NCBI GenBank assembly: GCA_030584085.1
Contig: CP129490.1
Span: 310,001 to 374,000 of the forward strand
DNA from: Melioribacteraceae bacterium
GTDB lineage: Bacteria; Bacteroidota; Ignavibacteria; Ignavibacteriales; Melioribacteraceae
Reading direction: 5' to 3'
DNA length: 64,000 nucleotides
Part shown: piece after piece, positions 55,924-63,794 of the stretch
Layout of the letters: every line of letters begins with the position of its first letter
Position numbering within the stretch: the first letter of the stretch is position 1
Made by a program: the position numbers and the translations under genes
Notes under the pieces: model-generated
The model's database searches: none
Told to the model about the DNA's origin: nothing
Seen by the model: only the letters and a program-made list of their open reading frames with translations

Positions 55924-56133
55924 TCAACAACATTTATCCTCTTTCTGCCTCGGCGGACAAACTACCGAACCGTATGAACAGAAAACACAGCAGTCGCCCT
56001 TCAAAGGTTTCAATAATTGCTTACAGTTTTCGCATTCGTAAAAATGCATACAAGCATCTTCCGGCATTATCAGCATTTTTTCAAATCCGCAGTTGGGGCA
56101 TTTTATAGTTGATTCATATACAATATTTTTCAT
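55924..56133 (-). CDS. small Cys-rich protein with GDCCVFCSYG motif
   Basis: A 69-residue protein with a Cys2 zinc ribbon (CPNCGF, then CENCKQ), GDCCVFCSYGSVVCPPRQ and a final Cys pair. The GDCCVFCSYG box defines a small conserved family that accompanies heavy-metal and mercury genes; its role is unknown. Its start is the base after the stop of the YnfA gene, so it is co-translated. Confidence 0.8.
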   Translation of the reverse strand: MKNIVYESTIKCPNCGFEKMLIMPEDACMHFYECENCKQLLKPLKGDCCVFCSYGSVVCPPRQKEDKCC

Positions 56134-56469
56134 TTAAACACTCCTCGGCGCATACATAATTATTGCAATTCCCACAATACAAATTGCGGCTCCGATTAAA
56201 TCATAATTATCGGGGGCTTTACCGTCTATCGTCCATCCCCACAAAATAGACATAACTACAAACACACCGCCGTAAGCCGCGTAAATTCTTCCGAAGTTCG
56301 GCGAAGACTGAAGAGTCGGAATTATTCCGTAAAAGAATAAAATAATTCCGCCGATTAATCCGAGCCAGATACTTTTTTCTTCTCGCAGCCAAAGCCAAAC
56401 TAAATAACCGCCGCCTATTTCTGCAAGTCCGGCAAGGAAAAAAAGAAAGATTGATTTAAATAATTCCAT
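56134..56469 (-). CDS. YnfA family (UPF0060) membrane protein
   Basis: A 111-residue protein with four helices ([75 protein letters not shown]). This is the YnfA/SMR-like small transporter family; the loop AAYGGVF and WGWTIDG is characteristic. It is often linked to metal or drug efflux but its substrate is unconfirmed. Confidence 0.9.
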   Translation of the reverse strand: MELFKSIFLFFLAGLAEIGGGYLVWLWLREEKSIWLGLIGGIILFFYGIIPTLQSSPNFGRIYAAYGGVFVVMSILWGWTIDGKAPDNYDLIGAAICIVGIAIIMYAPRSV

Positions 56470-56515
56470 TACTCATTTCCAATCTCATTTAGTGAAAATG
56501 ATAATTTACAAAATA

Positions 56516-56857
56516 TTAGATTGCCTTTTCACCTCTTTCATTCGTACGAATCTTGATAGTGTTGCTCACCTCAACTACAAATATTTTCCCGTCGCCGGGG
56601 TTGCCTGTATGGGCAATTCGTTGAATAGTATCCACAACTTCATCGACAATATCATTATGAACAACTAATTCCAGTTTCACTTTTTCAACATAATCGTGCA
56701 ATCCTTCTCTTATTGCATCCTCGGAATCCTTAGCTTTTGATTTTCCGAAACCTTTGATCTCAGAAATTGTAATTCCGGGCAGTCCTTCAATTTTATGCAA
56801 AGCTGTAATTACATCATCTAATTTGAACGGTCTTATTATTGCTTTTATTTCTTTCAT
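56516..56857 (-). CDS. PII-like signal protein of metal-efflux type (PII-NG)
   Basis: A 113-residue PII-fold protein. The opening KEIKAIIRPFKLDDVITALHKI, the B-loop TGNPGDGKIFV and the C-loop IRTNERGEKAI are well preserved. The T-loop after GFGKSKAKDSEDAIREG lacks the Tyr51 uridylylation site of classical GlnB/GlnK. A 'new group' PII with this feature is known to be encoded beside CzcA/CusA-type RND genes. It probably senses ATP/ADP state and modulates the pump. GGGAGAATAAAA precedes the ATG. Confidence 0.88.
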   Translation of the reverse strand: MKEIKAIIRPFKLDDVITALHKIEGLPGITISEIKGFGKSKAKDSEDAIREGLHDYVEKVKLELVVHNDIVDEVVDTIQRIAHTGNPGDGKIFVVEVSNTIKIRTNERGEKAI

Positions 56858-56898
56858 TTTTATTCTCCCATTATTCTATCTTACTTCTTACTTAGAGC

Positions 56899-56925
56899 AA
56901 CCTCGAAGGAATTACCTTCGAGGTT
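56899..56925. repeat. stable hairpin between czcA and the PII gene
   Basis: Perfect 11-bp stem AACCTCGAAGG / CCTTCGAGGTT with loop AATTA, in the 110-bp gap on the minus-strand transcript from czcA to PII. No T-run follows on the minus strand, so it may act as a processing or partial stop signal rather than a strict terminator. Confidence 0.55.
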
Positions 56926-56967
56926 TATTATATATTTAGTATTCGTGCTAATTAGTGAAATTAGTGT

Positions 56968-59900
56968 CTACATTTCACCTGTCCTTACTTTAACCGGGAA
57001 CCACTTATACAATGCCGGCAAAACAATCAACGTAAGTATAGTAGAAGTAAACAACCCGCCGATAACAACCGTAGCAAGCGGTCTTTGAACTTCACTTCCG
57101 GTGCCGGTTGCAATAAGCAAGGGCATTAAACCCAGCATTGTTGTAAGAGCCGTCATCAATACCGGGCGTAGTCTAAGTTTCGCACCTTCAATCGATGCTT
57201 CATCAATTGGTATTCTTTCGCGCAGCAATTGATTCAGATATGTAACGAGTACCATTCCGTTCTGCAGAGCAATACCAAATAACGCAATAAATCCGACTGA
57301 AGCTGGCACTGAAAGGTTTTGATCGGTTAACCAAAGCGCGATGATTCCGCCAACAAGAGCAAGCGGGATATTTATAAATATCAGCAAGGTATTCTTCATT
57401 GAATTGAAGCTGGAATAGAGCAAGAAGAATACAATCAATAAAGTAATCGGGATGACAATTGCAAAACGTTTGTTCGCTTCCTGCTGCAGTTTATACTGCC
57501 CGCCCCAGGTTGTGTAATAACCAACCGGTAAGTTTACCTTTGCGTCAATTTCCTGCTGAGCTTCTTCAACAAAACCCCCGATATCTCTCCCGACAACATT
57601 ACATTGAATTGTAATAAAACGTTGATTCTGCTCGCGTGTAATTTGACGCGGTCCTTCTATTTCTTCAATATCGGCAACCTGGCTTAACGGAACTTCCATT
57701 CCAGTCGGCGTGCTTATCAGTAGTTCTTTAATAACCGCTTTGTTATTTCTGTATTCCGGCGCTAAGCGGACAAAAATATCGAACCGTCTAATACCTTCGA
57801 AAATTTGTCCTGAAGTTTCTCCGCCGATTGCAGTTTTAATAACCTGCTGAACATCCGCAAGATTTAAACCGTAGCGCGCGATTGCGTGGCGGTCGACAGT
57901 AATTTTAAGCTGCGGTTTTCCGGTTACCTGGTCTACCTGTAAATCTTCCGCGCCTCTAACTGTTCGTAAAACCCCGGCTATTTTTTCCGCGTTACTTTTT
58001 AAAGATTTTAAATCCTCCCCGAAAAGTTTAACGGCAAGTTCAGCTTTAACGCCTTCGAGAAGTTCATCAACCGACATTTGAATAGGTTGTGTGAAGTTAA
58101 CAAGTATGCCTGGAAAACCTTCAATCTTTTCACGTATGTCTGATTCCAGTTTTTCAAGTGTTATACCGCTTCGCCACATACTCTCATCCTTAAACACAAT
58201 GAATGACTCGGCGCTGTTAATCGGATCTGTATGTGCTCCTACCTCGCCTCGCCCAATTCTTGTAATCGTCTCGTCAACTTCTGGAATCTCTTTTATTCTT
58301 TTTTCAATAAGCATTGTTGTTTTTTTGCTTTCATTAAGGGATATGGACGGAGCCATAGTAATTTTTACTATCAGAGTACCTTCTTGAAGTTGAGGAGTAA
58401 ATTCCGATCCCAGCCTTGGGTAAAGAAATATTCCTGCAATAATAATTATTACTCCCAGAACTACCGCCGCAATCCGGTTCTTTACAAAAAACTTAATAAC
58501 GGGATTATAAATTTTTAGCAGCAGCCGGATTATTAAATTCTCCTTCTGTTTATCACCATTAGTTTTTTTCCTCTTCTTTTTTAATAGGAATGAAGAATAC
58601 ACCGGGGCTAAAAGCATTGCAAAGATCAACGAACCAAGCATAGCGAGAGCAATTGTATAAGCGAGCGGTCTGAACGTTTTACCTTCAACTCCCTGTAAAG
58701 TAAACAAAGGAATGAAAACAGTAATAATAATTATTATAGAAAAGATAATGGGACGCAGAACTTCTTTACTTGCTTTAGCAACAATATGAATAAAATTTTC
58801 ATCCGGTGATGATTCCCGTTTCAGCCTGTCCACATTTTCAACAAGTACAATACTCCCGTCCACCATCATTCCGATGGCGATTGCGAGCCCGCCGAAGGAC
58901 ATTAAGTTGATAGAAATACCGAAATACTCCATTCCGATAAATGCGAATAAAACTGAAAATGGAATTGAAACTGCAACAACAATACTCGGTCTTATCGATC
59001 CCATAAACAAAATCAATACAATTGCAACAAGTGCGATTCCTTGTAATAGAGCATTGGTGACGGTATTTACGGCAGCTTCAACAAGTGATTTTTGCTCGTA
59101 ATAAGGAACGATCTCTATTCCTTCGGGAAGAGTTTTGTTTATCTCTTCCATCTTTTTTTCAACATCGCTGATTACAGTTGATGAGTTTGTTCCAAAAAGT
59201 TTAATTACCTGACCGGATATCACTTCCTCAATTCCGTTTCTTGTTTGAAGTCCTCTCCTTACCGCCCCGCCTATTTCAATATTCGCAACTTGGTCCAAAT
59301 AAATAGGCGTACCGTCTTCTGATTTAATTACGATATTTTCCAGATCTTCAATTTTTGTTGCGAGTCCAACCGAACGGACTAAAAATTCTTCGGCATCTTT
59401 TTCGATAAATGATGCTCCTACGTTCAGATTGTTTTTCTTAATTATATCCACCAGATCATTCACTGCAATATCGTATCGTAGTAATGCGTTCGGATTCACA
59501 ACTACGTGAAATTGTTTTTCCCATCCGCCGATACCGAGTACTTCGGTAACGCCGGGAACGGTTTGAAGCTGGTACTTAATAATCCAATCCTGGATGGTTC
59601 TAAGTTCGGTAAGGGAATATTTACCGGTTGTATCGTCGAGATAATAAAAAAGAACCAAACCCATTCCGGTTGAGATAGGTCCCATTTGCGGGTCGCCGAA
59701 TCCTTCCGGTATTTGCTCGCGAGCTTCCTGCAGTCTTTCGTTTACAACTTGTCTTGCAAAATAAATATCCGTCCCATCCTCGAAGTAAATATTAACTACG
59801 GATAAACCGAAGTTTGAAACGGAACGAATGTTTTCCAAATTCGGCAGCCCGTTCATTGATGTTTCGATAGGAAAAGTTACATACTTTTCAACTTCCTCGG

Positions 59901-60069
59901 GCGCAAGTCCTTCGGTAACTGTAAAGACCTGAACAAGCGAAGGAGATACATCCGGGAATGCATCAATCGGTAAATTTTTATAGCTAAAATAACCGCCCGC
60001 AAAAACAACTATCGCTAGAACAGAGATCAGCAGCCGGTTTTTTAACGCAAAATCTATTATTCTATTCAT
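56968..60069 (-). CDS. czcA: heavy-metal efflux RND pump, CzcA/CusA family
   Basis: A 1033-residue inner-membrane proton-driven pump of the HME-RND family. It has the N-terminal IIDFALKNRLL, two large periplasmic loops, twelve helices and the helix-4 motif GGLAIAIGMMVDGSIVLVEN. In CzcA-type pumps helix 4 begins GAIDFG with an Asp; here that Asp is replaced (GLAIAIG, as in CusA), while the VDG Asp and VEN Glu are kept. The metal set (Co/Zn/Cd versus Cu/Ag) is therefore not settled by this motif. TAGGAGGAC precedes the ATG. It forms a tripartite system with the next two genes. Confidence 0.93.
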   Translation of the reverse strand: MNRIIDFALKNRLLISVLAIVVFAGGYFSYKNLPIDAFPDVSPSLVQVFTVTEGLAPEEVEKYVTFPIETSMNGLPNLENIRSVSNFGLSVVNIYFEDGTDIYFARQVVNERLQEAREQIPEGFGDPQMGPISTGMGLVLFYYLDDTTGKYSLTELRTIQDWIIKYQLQTVPGVTEVLGIGGWEKQFHVVVNPNALLRYDIAVNDLVDIIKKNNLNVGASFIEKDAEEFLVRSVGLATKIEDLENIVIKSEDGTPIYLDQVANIEIGGAVRRGLQTRNGIEEVISGQVIKLFGTNSSTVISDVEKKMEEINKTLPEGIEIVPYYEQKSLVEAAVNTVTNALLQGIALVAIVLILFMGSIRPSIVVAVSIPFSVLFAFIGMEYFGISINLMSFGGLAIAIGMMVDGSIVLVENVDRLKRESSPDENFIHIVAKASKEVLRPIIFSIIIIITVFIPLFTLQGVEGKTFRPLAYTIALAMLGSLIFAMLLAPVYSSFLLKKKRKKTNGDKQKENLIIRLLLKIYNPVIKFFVKNRIAAVVLGVIIIIAGIFLYPRLGSEFTPQLQEGTLIVKITMAPSISLNESKKTTMLIEKRIKEIPEVDETITRIGRGEVGAHTDPINSAESFIVFKDESMWRSGITLEKLESDIREKIEGFPGILVNFTQPIQMSVDELLEGVKAELAVKLFGEDLKSLKSNAEKIAGVLRTVRGAEDLQVDQVTGKPQLKITVDRHAIARYGLNLADVQQVIKTAIGGETSGQIFEGIRRFDIFVRLAPEYRNNKAVIKELLISTPTGMEVPLSQVADIEEIEGPRQITREQNQRFITIQCNVVGRDIGGFVEEAQQEIDAKVNLPVGYYTTWGGQYKLQQEANKRFAIVIPITLLIVFFLLYSSFNSMKNTLLIFINIPLALVGGIIALWLTDQNLSVPASVGFIALFGIALQNGMVLVTYLNQLLRERIPIDEASIEGAKLRLRPVLMTALTTMLGLMPLLIATGTGSEVQRPLATVVIGGLFTSTILTLIVLPALYKWFPVKVRTGEM

Positions 60070-60085
60070 TTAAGTCCTCCTAAAA

Positions 60086-61066
60086 TTAATGATCGTCATC
60101 GCCGCCGAACGATTCTTTCAACAATTCCGATTTAATTACAAAAGCTCCTTCGGCAATGTAAGTTTGCCCGGCATTCAAACCGGTTAACACTTCGGCGTAA
60201 TTTGTATTCGTTTTTCCAATAGTTACCGGCTGCGGTCTAAAACTTTCACCATCTTTTACGAACACGACTTTCTGTCCTTCGAAGTTTTGAATTGCGTTGA
60301 GAGTTACGGCTTGATCTACTTCAACAAAATCGGTAAGTACTTTCCCCGTTATAAACATACCGGGTTTCCAGTAACCGGACGAATTATTCAAACGTACTCT
60401 TGCCGTTGCCGTGCGGGTATGTTCATCTACGGTAGGACTTATATAGAATATTTTTCCATTTATGGCATTTTCAATATCGTTAAAATAAATTTGAGCGCTC
60501 TGCCCTAATTTAATATCATCAATATCTTTTTGATATACGGTCAATTCAGCCCAAACAGAACTTAGATCAGCAACGGTAACAATATGTTTGTCGTCTCCGA
60601 TCAATTCTCCGGGTGTCATATGAAGATCGAGAACAACTCCGTCGATTGAAGATTTAACTTCGTATGTAACAAGACTTTCGTTACTTTCTATAACTGCAAT
60701 CACTTCATCTTTTTTAACTCTATCACCAATTTCTTTATAAACGCTTTTCACTACACCGGCAAACCTCGGAACAATGTGAGCAAGTTTATCCGGGTCGGGT
60801 ACAATTTCGCCGGTTAAATCGGTATGCATCTGTAATTTTTTTGAACCGACTTTATCAAGTTTAATTCCGAGTTCGTTAATTTCGGTATCGGAAAGAGCTA
60901 CAAGTTCTTCTTCGGTATGTTCTTCTCCTGCTTCTTCGGTATGCCCGGCTTCTTCCAAATGAACATCTTCACTACTTTTACCAAAAAATGTCACCGCCGC
61001 AAGGGTTAGAACTACTCCAACAGCTATACCAATAATTAAGAATATATATTTATTTTTCTTTTCCAT
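60086..61066 (-). CDS. czcB: RND periplasmic adaptor (CzcB type)
   Basis: A 326-residue membrane-fusion protein. An N-terminal membrane anchor (YIFLIIGIAVGVVLTLAAV) is followed by a His/Glu-rich segment (HLEEAGHTEEAGEEHTEEE), typical of zinc-type CzcB and possibly metal-binding. Lipoyl/barrel-sandwich halves (VKSVYKEIGDRVKKDEVIAV; SIDGVVLDLHM) and beta-barrel parts follow; it ends in GGDDDH. It connects the inner-membrane pump to the outer channel. Confidence 0.9.
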   Translation of the reverse strand: MEKKNKYIFLIIGIAVGVVLTLAAVTFFGKSSEDVHLEEAGHTEEAGEEHTEEELVALSDTEINELGIKLDKVGSKKLQMHTDLTGEIVPDPDKLAHIVPRFAGVVKSVYKEIGDRVKKDEVIAVIESNESLVTYEVKSSIDGVVLDLHMTPGELIGDDKHIVTVADLSSVWAELTVYQKDIDDIKLGQSAQIYFNDIENAINGKIFYISPTVDEHTRTATARVRLNNSSGYWKPGMFITGKVLTDFVEVDQAVTLNAIQNFEGQKVVFVKDGESFRPQPVTIGKTNTNYAEVLTGLNAGQTYIAEGAFVIKSELLKESFGGDDDH

Positions 61067-61078
61067 TTCGTTAATCCC

Positions 61079-62320
61079 TTAATTTATTTCCTTTGCAATT
61101 AGTCCTTCAATTTCGATTTGAGTTGAATGAATTTGCCCGATAATATTCAGATACTGATTCTGAAGCTCAAACAATGTTCTTTCGGCATCCAGCACGTCAA
61201 TAATGGCAAATCTTCCTACAAGATTTCCTTCTTTAATTATTTGGAAAGCGTCTTCCGCTTCCGGGATTGACTCGCTGTTTAACTGAGCAGCGGTCTCTAT
61301 TAATGTGTTCAACCTTTTATAAAGAACATTTAACTGCAGAGTTAATCTGTTTTTAACAGAAAAGTATTCTCTTTGCTTTTGATCTACGCGAATTTTTGCT
61401 TCCTGAATTGCGCCTTGATTTCTATCAAAGATAAGAAGCGGTATCGATGCTCCGACCAAAAATGTGTTGGCTTTTGCGTCATTTAATCTTTTGAATCCAA
61501 CGCTTATTGTTAAATCGGGGACTGCCTTCGATTCTTCGAGATTTACAATTGCGGTTTGTTTGTCATACTCACTTTCATATCTCTTGAGTTTCGGGTTATT
61601 CGTCAACTGGTTTAAGAGTGAGTCGTAACTCGGAACATCAACCGGGTATTCAAGTTCGCCAATGAGTTCGTCTATAGTTAAATCCGGCTGATAAATCAGC
61701 GAGAGCAGCTCCGATTTGTAATTTTCATATTCCGATTTCAAACGGTTCAAGTCAATCCGTAGAGAGTTTAGAATTATCTTAGCCCTGGATACCTCAGCCG
61801 GAGAAATTTTCCCGGCATCAACCCGTTTCTGCAGATTTACAACAAACTCTTTCGATACTTTTATAAGTTCTTCGTTTTTTTCAATCAGAAGCTGTACGGC
61901 TAAAGCTTGTTGAAAAGCTTTTCTTATATCCGTAATAATTTCTATTCTCTTTGTTTCATAATCCCATTCAGCCAGCGAGATGTTCGTTTCGGCAACTTTA
62001 ACCCGTTTACTTATTTTACCGGCAAGTAAAATATCCTGGCTCAAGACCGCTGTTATTTCACTGTTGTCGAAACCGTTGAAGTCTTTACTTCCTAATATAT
62101 TTTCGGCTTCAACTTCAAACTCGGGATTAGGCATTAAACCGCTCTGGATCTTTGCTGCTCCAAGCGCATCGATTTCATAATGTAAAGTTTTTAGTTCGGG
62201 ATTATTCTGAACCGCTAATGAAACTGCTTTTTCAATAGTTAATTTACCGCTTGTTTGTCCGTTTGTAGATAAAGACAGAAGACTAAACAGTACGAATACT
62301 ATACACATTACTCTGTGCAT
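61079..62320 (-). CDS. czcC: TolC-family outer-membrane efflux protein (CzcC type)
   Basis: A 413-residue exported protein with signal peptide (MHRVMCIVFVLFSLLSLSTNG) and duplicated long coiled-coil OEP halves, each with the NPELK-type lead (VQNNPELKTLHYEI; LTNNPKLKRYESEY) and the AKI-L-RIDL/QIDL-like helices. AAAGGAG precedes the ATG. It is the outer-membrane exit duct of the pump. Confidence 0.9.
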   Translation of the reverse strand: MHRVMCIVFVLFSLLSLSTNGQTSGKLTIEKAVSLAVQNNPELKTLHYEIDALGAAKIQSGLMPNPEFEVEAENILGSKDFNGFDNSEITAVLSQDILLAGKISKRVKVAETNISLAEWDYETKRIEIITDIRKAFQQALAVQLLIEKNEELIKVSKEFVVNLQKRVDAGKISPAEVSRAKIILNSLRIDLNRLKSEYENYKSELLSLIYQPDLTIDELIGELEYPVDVPSYDSLLNQLTNNPKLKRYESEYDKQTAIVNLEESKAVPDLTISVGFKRLNDAKANTFLVGASIPLLIFDRNQGAIQEAKIRVDQKQREYFSVKNRLTLQLNVLYKRLNTLIETAAQLNSESIPEAEDAFQIIKEGNLVGRFAIIDVLDAERTLFELQNQYLNIIGQIHSTQIEIEGLIAKEIN

Positions 62321-62392
62321 AAAAACTCCTTTAGTTTTTACTCTAATAATTTTTTAGAATGTTTTTAGGTTAAATAAAGTTTATGGTTGGTA

Positions 62393-62812
62393 TCAAATGA
62401 TGAGGGATACGGTAGTGTAATTCTCTAAGGGTTGATCTATTAATTGATAAAAATTATTTGAATAGAATCTGTCTTTATTGTTATAAGTTTCTATTGGAAT
62501 AAAAGTAAATGTAGCAATGCAAACCGTTAATACAATTTTACTTTTGGGGAGGAACTGCTCTTCTTCAAAACAATTTTCTTCTAAAGATACATCTTCGCAA
62601 GATTGTTGTTTTATTTCTACACCATCGGTCTGATCAAAATAATTTACGTTATTACATTCGGTACAGTCATCTACTTTTTCTATTGCTATATGACCATCAC
62701 TGCCTGTGCATAAAACATACTCGGACATCAAGTCGTGAGCGAATGTCAGATGACTGATGAATATCAGTAGTAAAAGTATGTGGGTTGATTTATTTATAAA
62801 ATTGTAATTCAT
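62393..62812 (-). CDS. exported Cys-rich protein of the metal operon
   Basis: A 139-residue secreted protein (signal ...LLLLIFISHLTFA). The mature part has LCTGSDGHIAIEKVDDCTEC, QQSCEDVSLEENC and no further domain. Proteins of this form (CxGxDGHxAIE with paired Cys) stand directly before czcC in many Bacteroidota. Its start overlaps the ArsR stop by one base (TAATG). Periplasmic metal sensing or buffering is plausible but unproven. Confidence 0.72.
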   Translation of the reverse strand: MNYNFINKSTHILLLLIFISHLTFAHDLMSEYVLCTGSDGHIAIEKVDDCTECNNVNYFDQTDGVEIKQQSCEDVSLEENCFEEEQFLPKSKIVLTVCIATFTFIPIETYNNKDRFYSNNFYQLIDQPLENYTTVSLII

Positions 62813-63174
62813 TACTCTTCAGTATGTTCTTTAATTTTTTCAATCGCATCATTGATATGTTTATCGTCAATGGAATAAAAAACCATTTTACCATCTTTTC
62901 TATATTTAACTAATCTCGCATTTCTTAATAATCTTAATTGATGCGAAACAGTTGAAACATTTGAGTCCACCGCCGCTGCAAGATCGCAAACACAAAGTTC
63001 GCTGTTAATAAGTGATAGAACAATTTTCAAACGAGTTGGTTCCCCAAGTAATTTGAAAATTTCCGCCATCTCGAGAACTTGTTCAGTATCGGCAATTTTC
63101 TTTTGGGCTTGCGCGACTTTCTTTTCATCAACAATTTCAACTTCGCAAACCGGCGCAATCTTTTCTTTTTTCAT
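62812..63174 (-). CDS. ArsR/SmtB family metal-responsive repressor (CadC-like)
   Basis: A 120-residue winged-helix repressor. The metal motif ELCVCDL (C61, C63) and the N-terminal C10 resemble the alpha3N cysteine site of CadC, which senses Cd/Pb/Zn. The recognition helix is STVSHQLRLLRNARLV, and the last helix DDKHINDAIEKIKEHTEE could add an alpha5-type zinc site. It heads the czc operon, and a palindrome 15 bp upstream is its likely operator. Metal ions would relieve repression. Confidence 0.9.
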   Translation of the reverse strand: MKKEKIAPVCEVEIVDEKKVAQAQKKIADTEQVLEMAEIFKLLGEPTRLKIVLSLINSELCVCDLAAAVDSNVSTVSHQLRLLRNARLVKYRKDGKMVFYSIDDKHINDAIEKIKEHTEE

Positions 63175-63188
63175 TCCCTAATGTAATT

Positions 63189-63212
63189 ACATTTGCACAT
63201 ATGTGCAAATGT
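63189..63212. promoter_or_regulatory. 24-bp perfect palindrome: ArsR operator
   Basis: Half-site ACATTTGCACAT followed by its exact reverse complement, in the promoter of the arsR-czc operon 15-38 bp before the start codon. It has the SmtB/CadC operator form (two half-sites with an AT centre). Very high confidence as a palindrome; the regulator assignment is by position. Confidence 0.8.
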
Positions 63213-63261
63213 TATAGCTAAAGCAATAAGGTTTTCTTTTGAGTAGAATTTTTAATCCTCT

Positions 63262-63441
63262 GCGGTACATTTTTCGTCATTCCTTTTATTACGCATTAGT
63301 TCAACGTGGTATTTCACGGAATGCAGTAAAAGAATTGATGGGTCACGGAAATATTAAAACAACTCAAACTTGTCCGCCATTTGGCGGATTTGATCTCATC
63401 TTCAAAAAGAAAACCTATTAGAAGCGGTTAATTTATTATAA
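63262..63441 (+). pseudogene. degraded C-terminal integrase copy split by a palindromic insertion
   Basis: Encodes RHSFYYALVQRGISRNAVKE then LMGHGNIKTTQ, almost the same as the end of the 52993 integrase, and also QKENL..EAVNLL after a break. The nucleophile segment IYSH is destroyed: between ACTCAAA and TCTCATC stands a short foreign stretch containing a perfect palindrome. The upstream 5/6 of the gene is absent. It is a leftover of a second integrase of the same subfamily. Confidence 0.8.
63373..63388. repeat. 16-bp palindrome inserted in the integrase remnant
   Basis: TCCGCC-ATTT-GGCGGA hairpin, within ~25 bp that has no counterpart in the intact integrase. This may be a small mobile palindrome. 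Confidence 0.6.
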
Positions 63442-63454
63442 AAATTTACACCTT

Positions 63455-63486
63455 AAGCGTACTCTTTTTACTTTAAGAGTACGCTT
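63455..63486 (-). terminator. terminator at the end of the 63473 gene
   Basis: Perfect 12-bp stem AAGCGTACTCTT / AAGAGTACGCTT that overlaps the stop codon of the minus-strand gene; an AT-rich tail follows on that strand. Confidence 0.65.
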
Positions 63487-63691
63487 CAACATTGACCCTA
63501 ATATGTTCCGTTTTATTTCCCAAAACGTTACTTGAGCCGTTATTTTTTATACCCTTCCTATTAGGATTCTTACCCATACGGTAGAGGTATAGCGGACAAT
63601 CTGTAATAATACATTCTCGAACTTCTTTTTTAGAACCGCCCGAGCAATCAAAACAATGTTTCTTTATGGCTTTCACTGGTGTTAAGTGCAT
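63473..63691 (-). CDS. phage-type small Cys protein (CFDCSGGS motif)
   Basis: A 72-residue protein from the ATG at 63691: MHLTPVKAIKKHCFDCSGGS, then KKEVRECIITDCPLYLYRMG and KNPNRKG. Four cysteines in C-x2-C...C-x5-C form a probable zinc site. This small family is found in phages and integrated elements; its role is not established. The same frame is open to 63871, but AAGGAATACAAAA stands before the ATG at 63691, and the upstream part overlaps the end of another gene, so the short form is chosen. Confidence 0.75.
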   Translation of the reverse strand: MHLTPVKAIKKHCFDCSGGSKKEVRECIITDCPLYLYRMGKNPNRKGIKNNGSSNVLGNKTEHIRVNVEAYS

Positions 63692-63794
63692 TTTTGTATT
63701 CCTTATATTTTTAATCATAAACTCTTGGCCGCAATTTCCTGTCAAAATTTTACCCGATAAATTCCATGCATAATTTCCGTCCATCCTGTCCAAA

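Larger units (their letters stand above)
52911..63441. mobile_element. putative integrated element carrying a heavy-metal island
   Basis: Bounded on the left by the broken tRNA-Asp and a tyrosine integrase, and passing through the czc-type genes to a second, degraded integrase. The metal genes are visibly more GC-rich than the surrounding sequence. The right boundary is uncertain: phage-like genes continue past 63441 to the window edge, so the element may be larger or be two elements in tandem. Confidence 0.55.
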
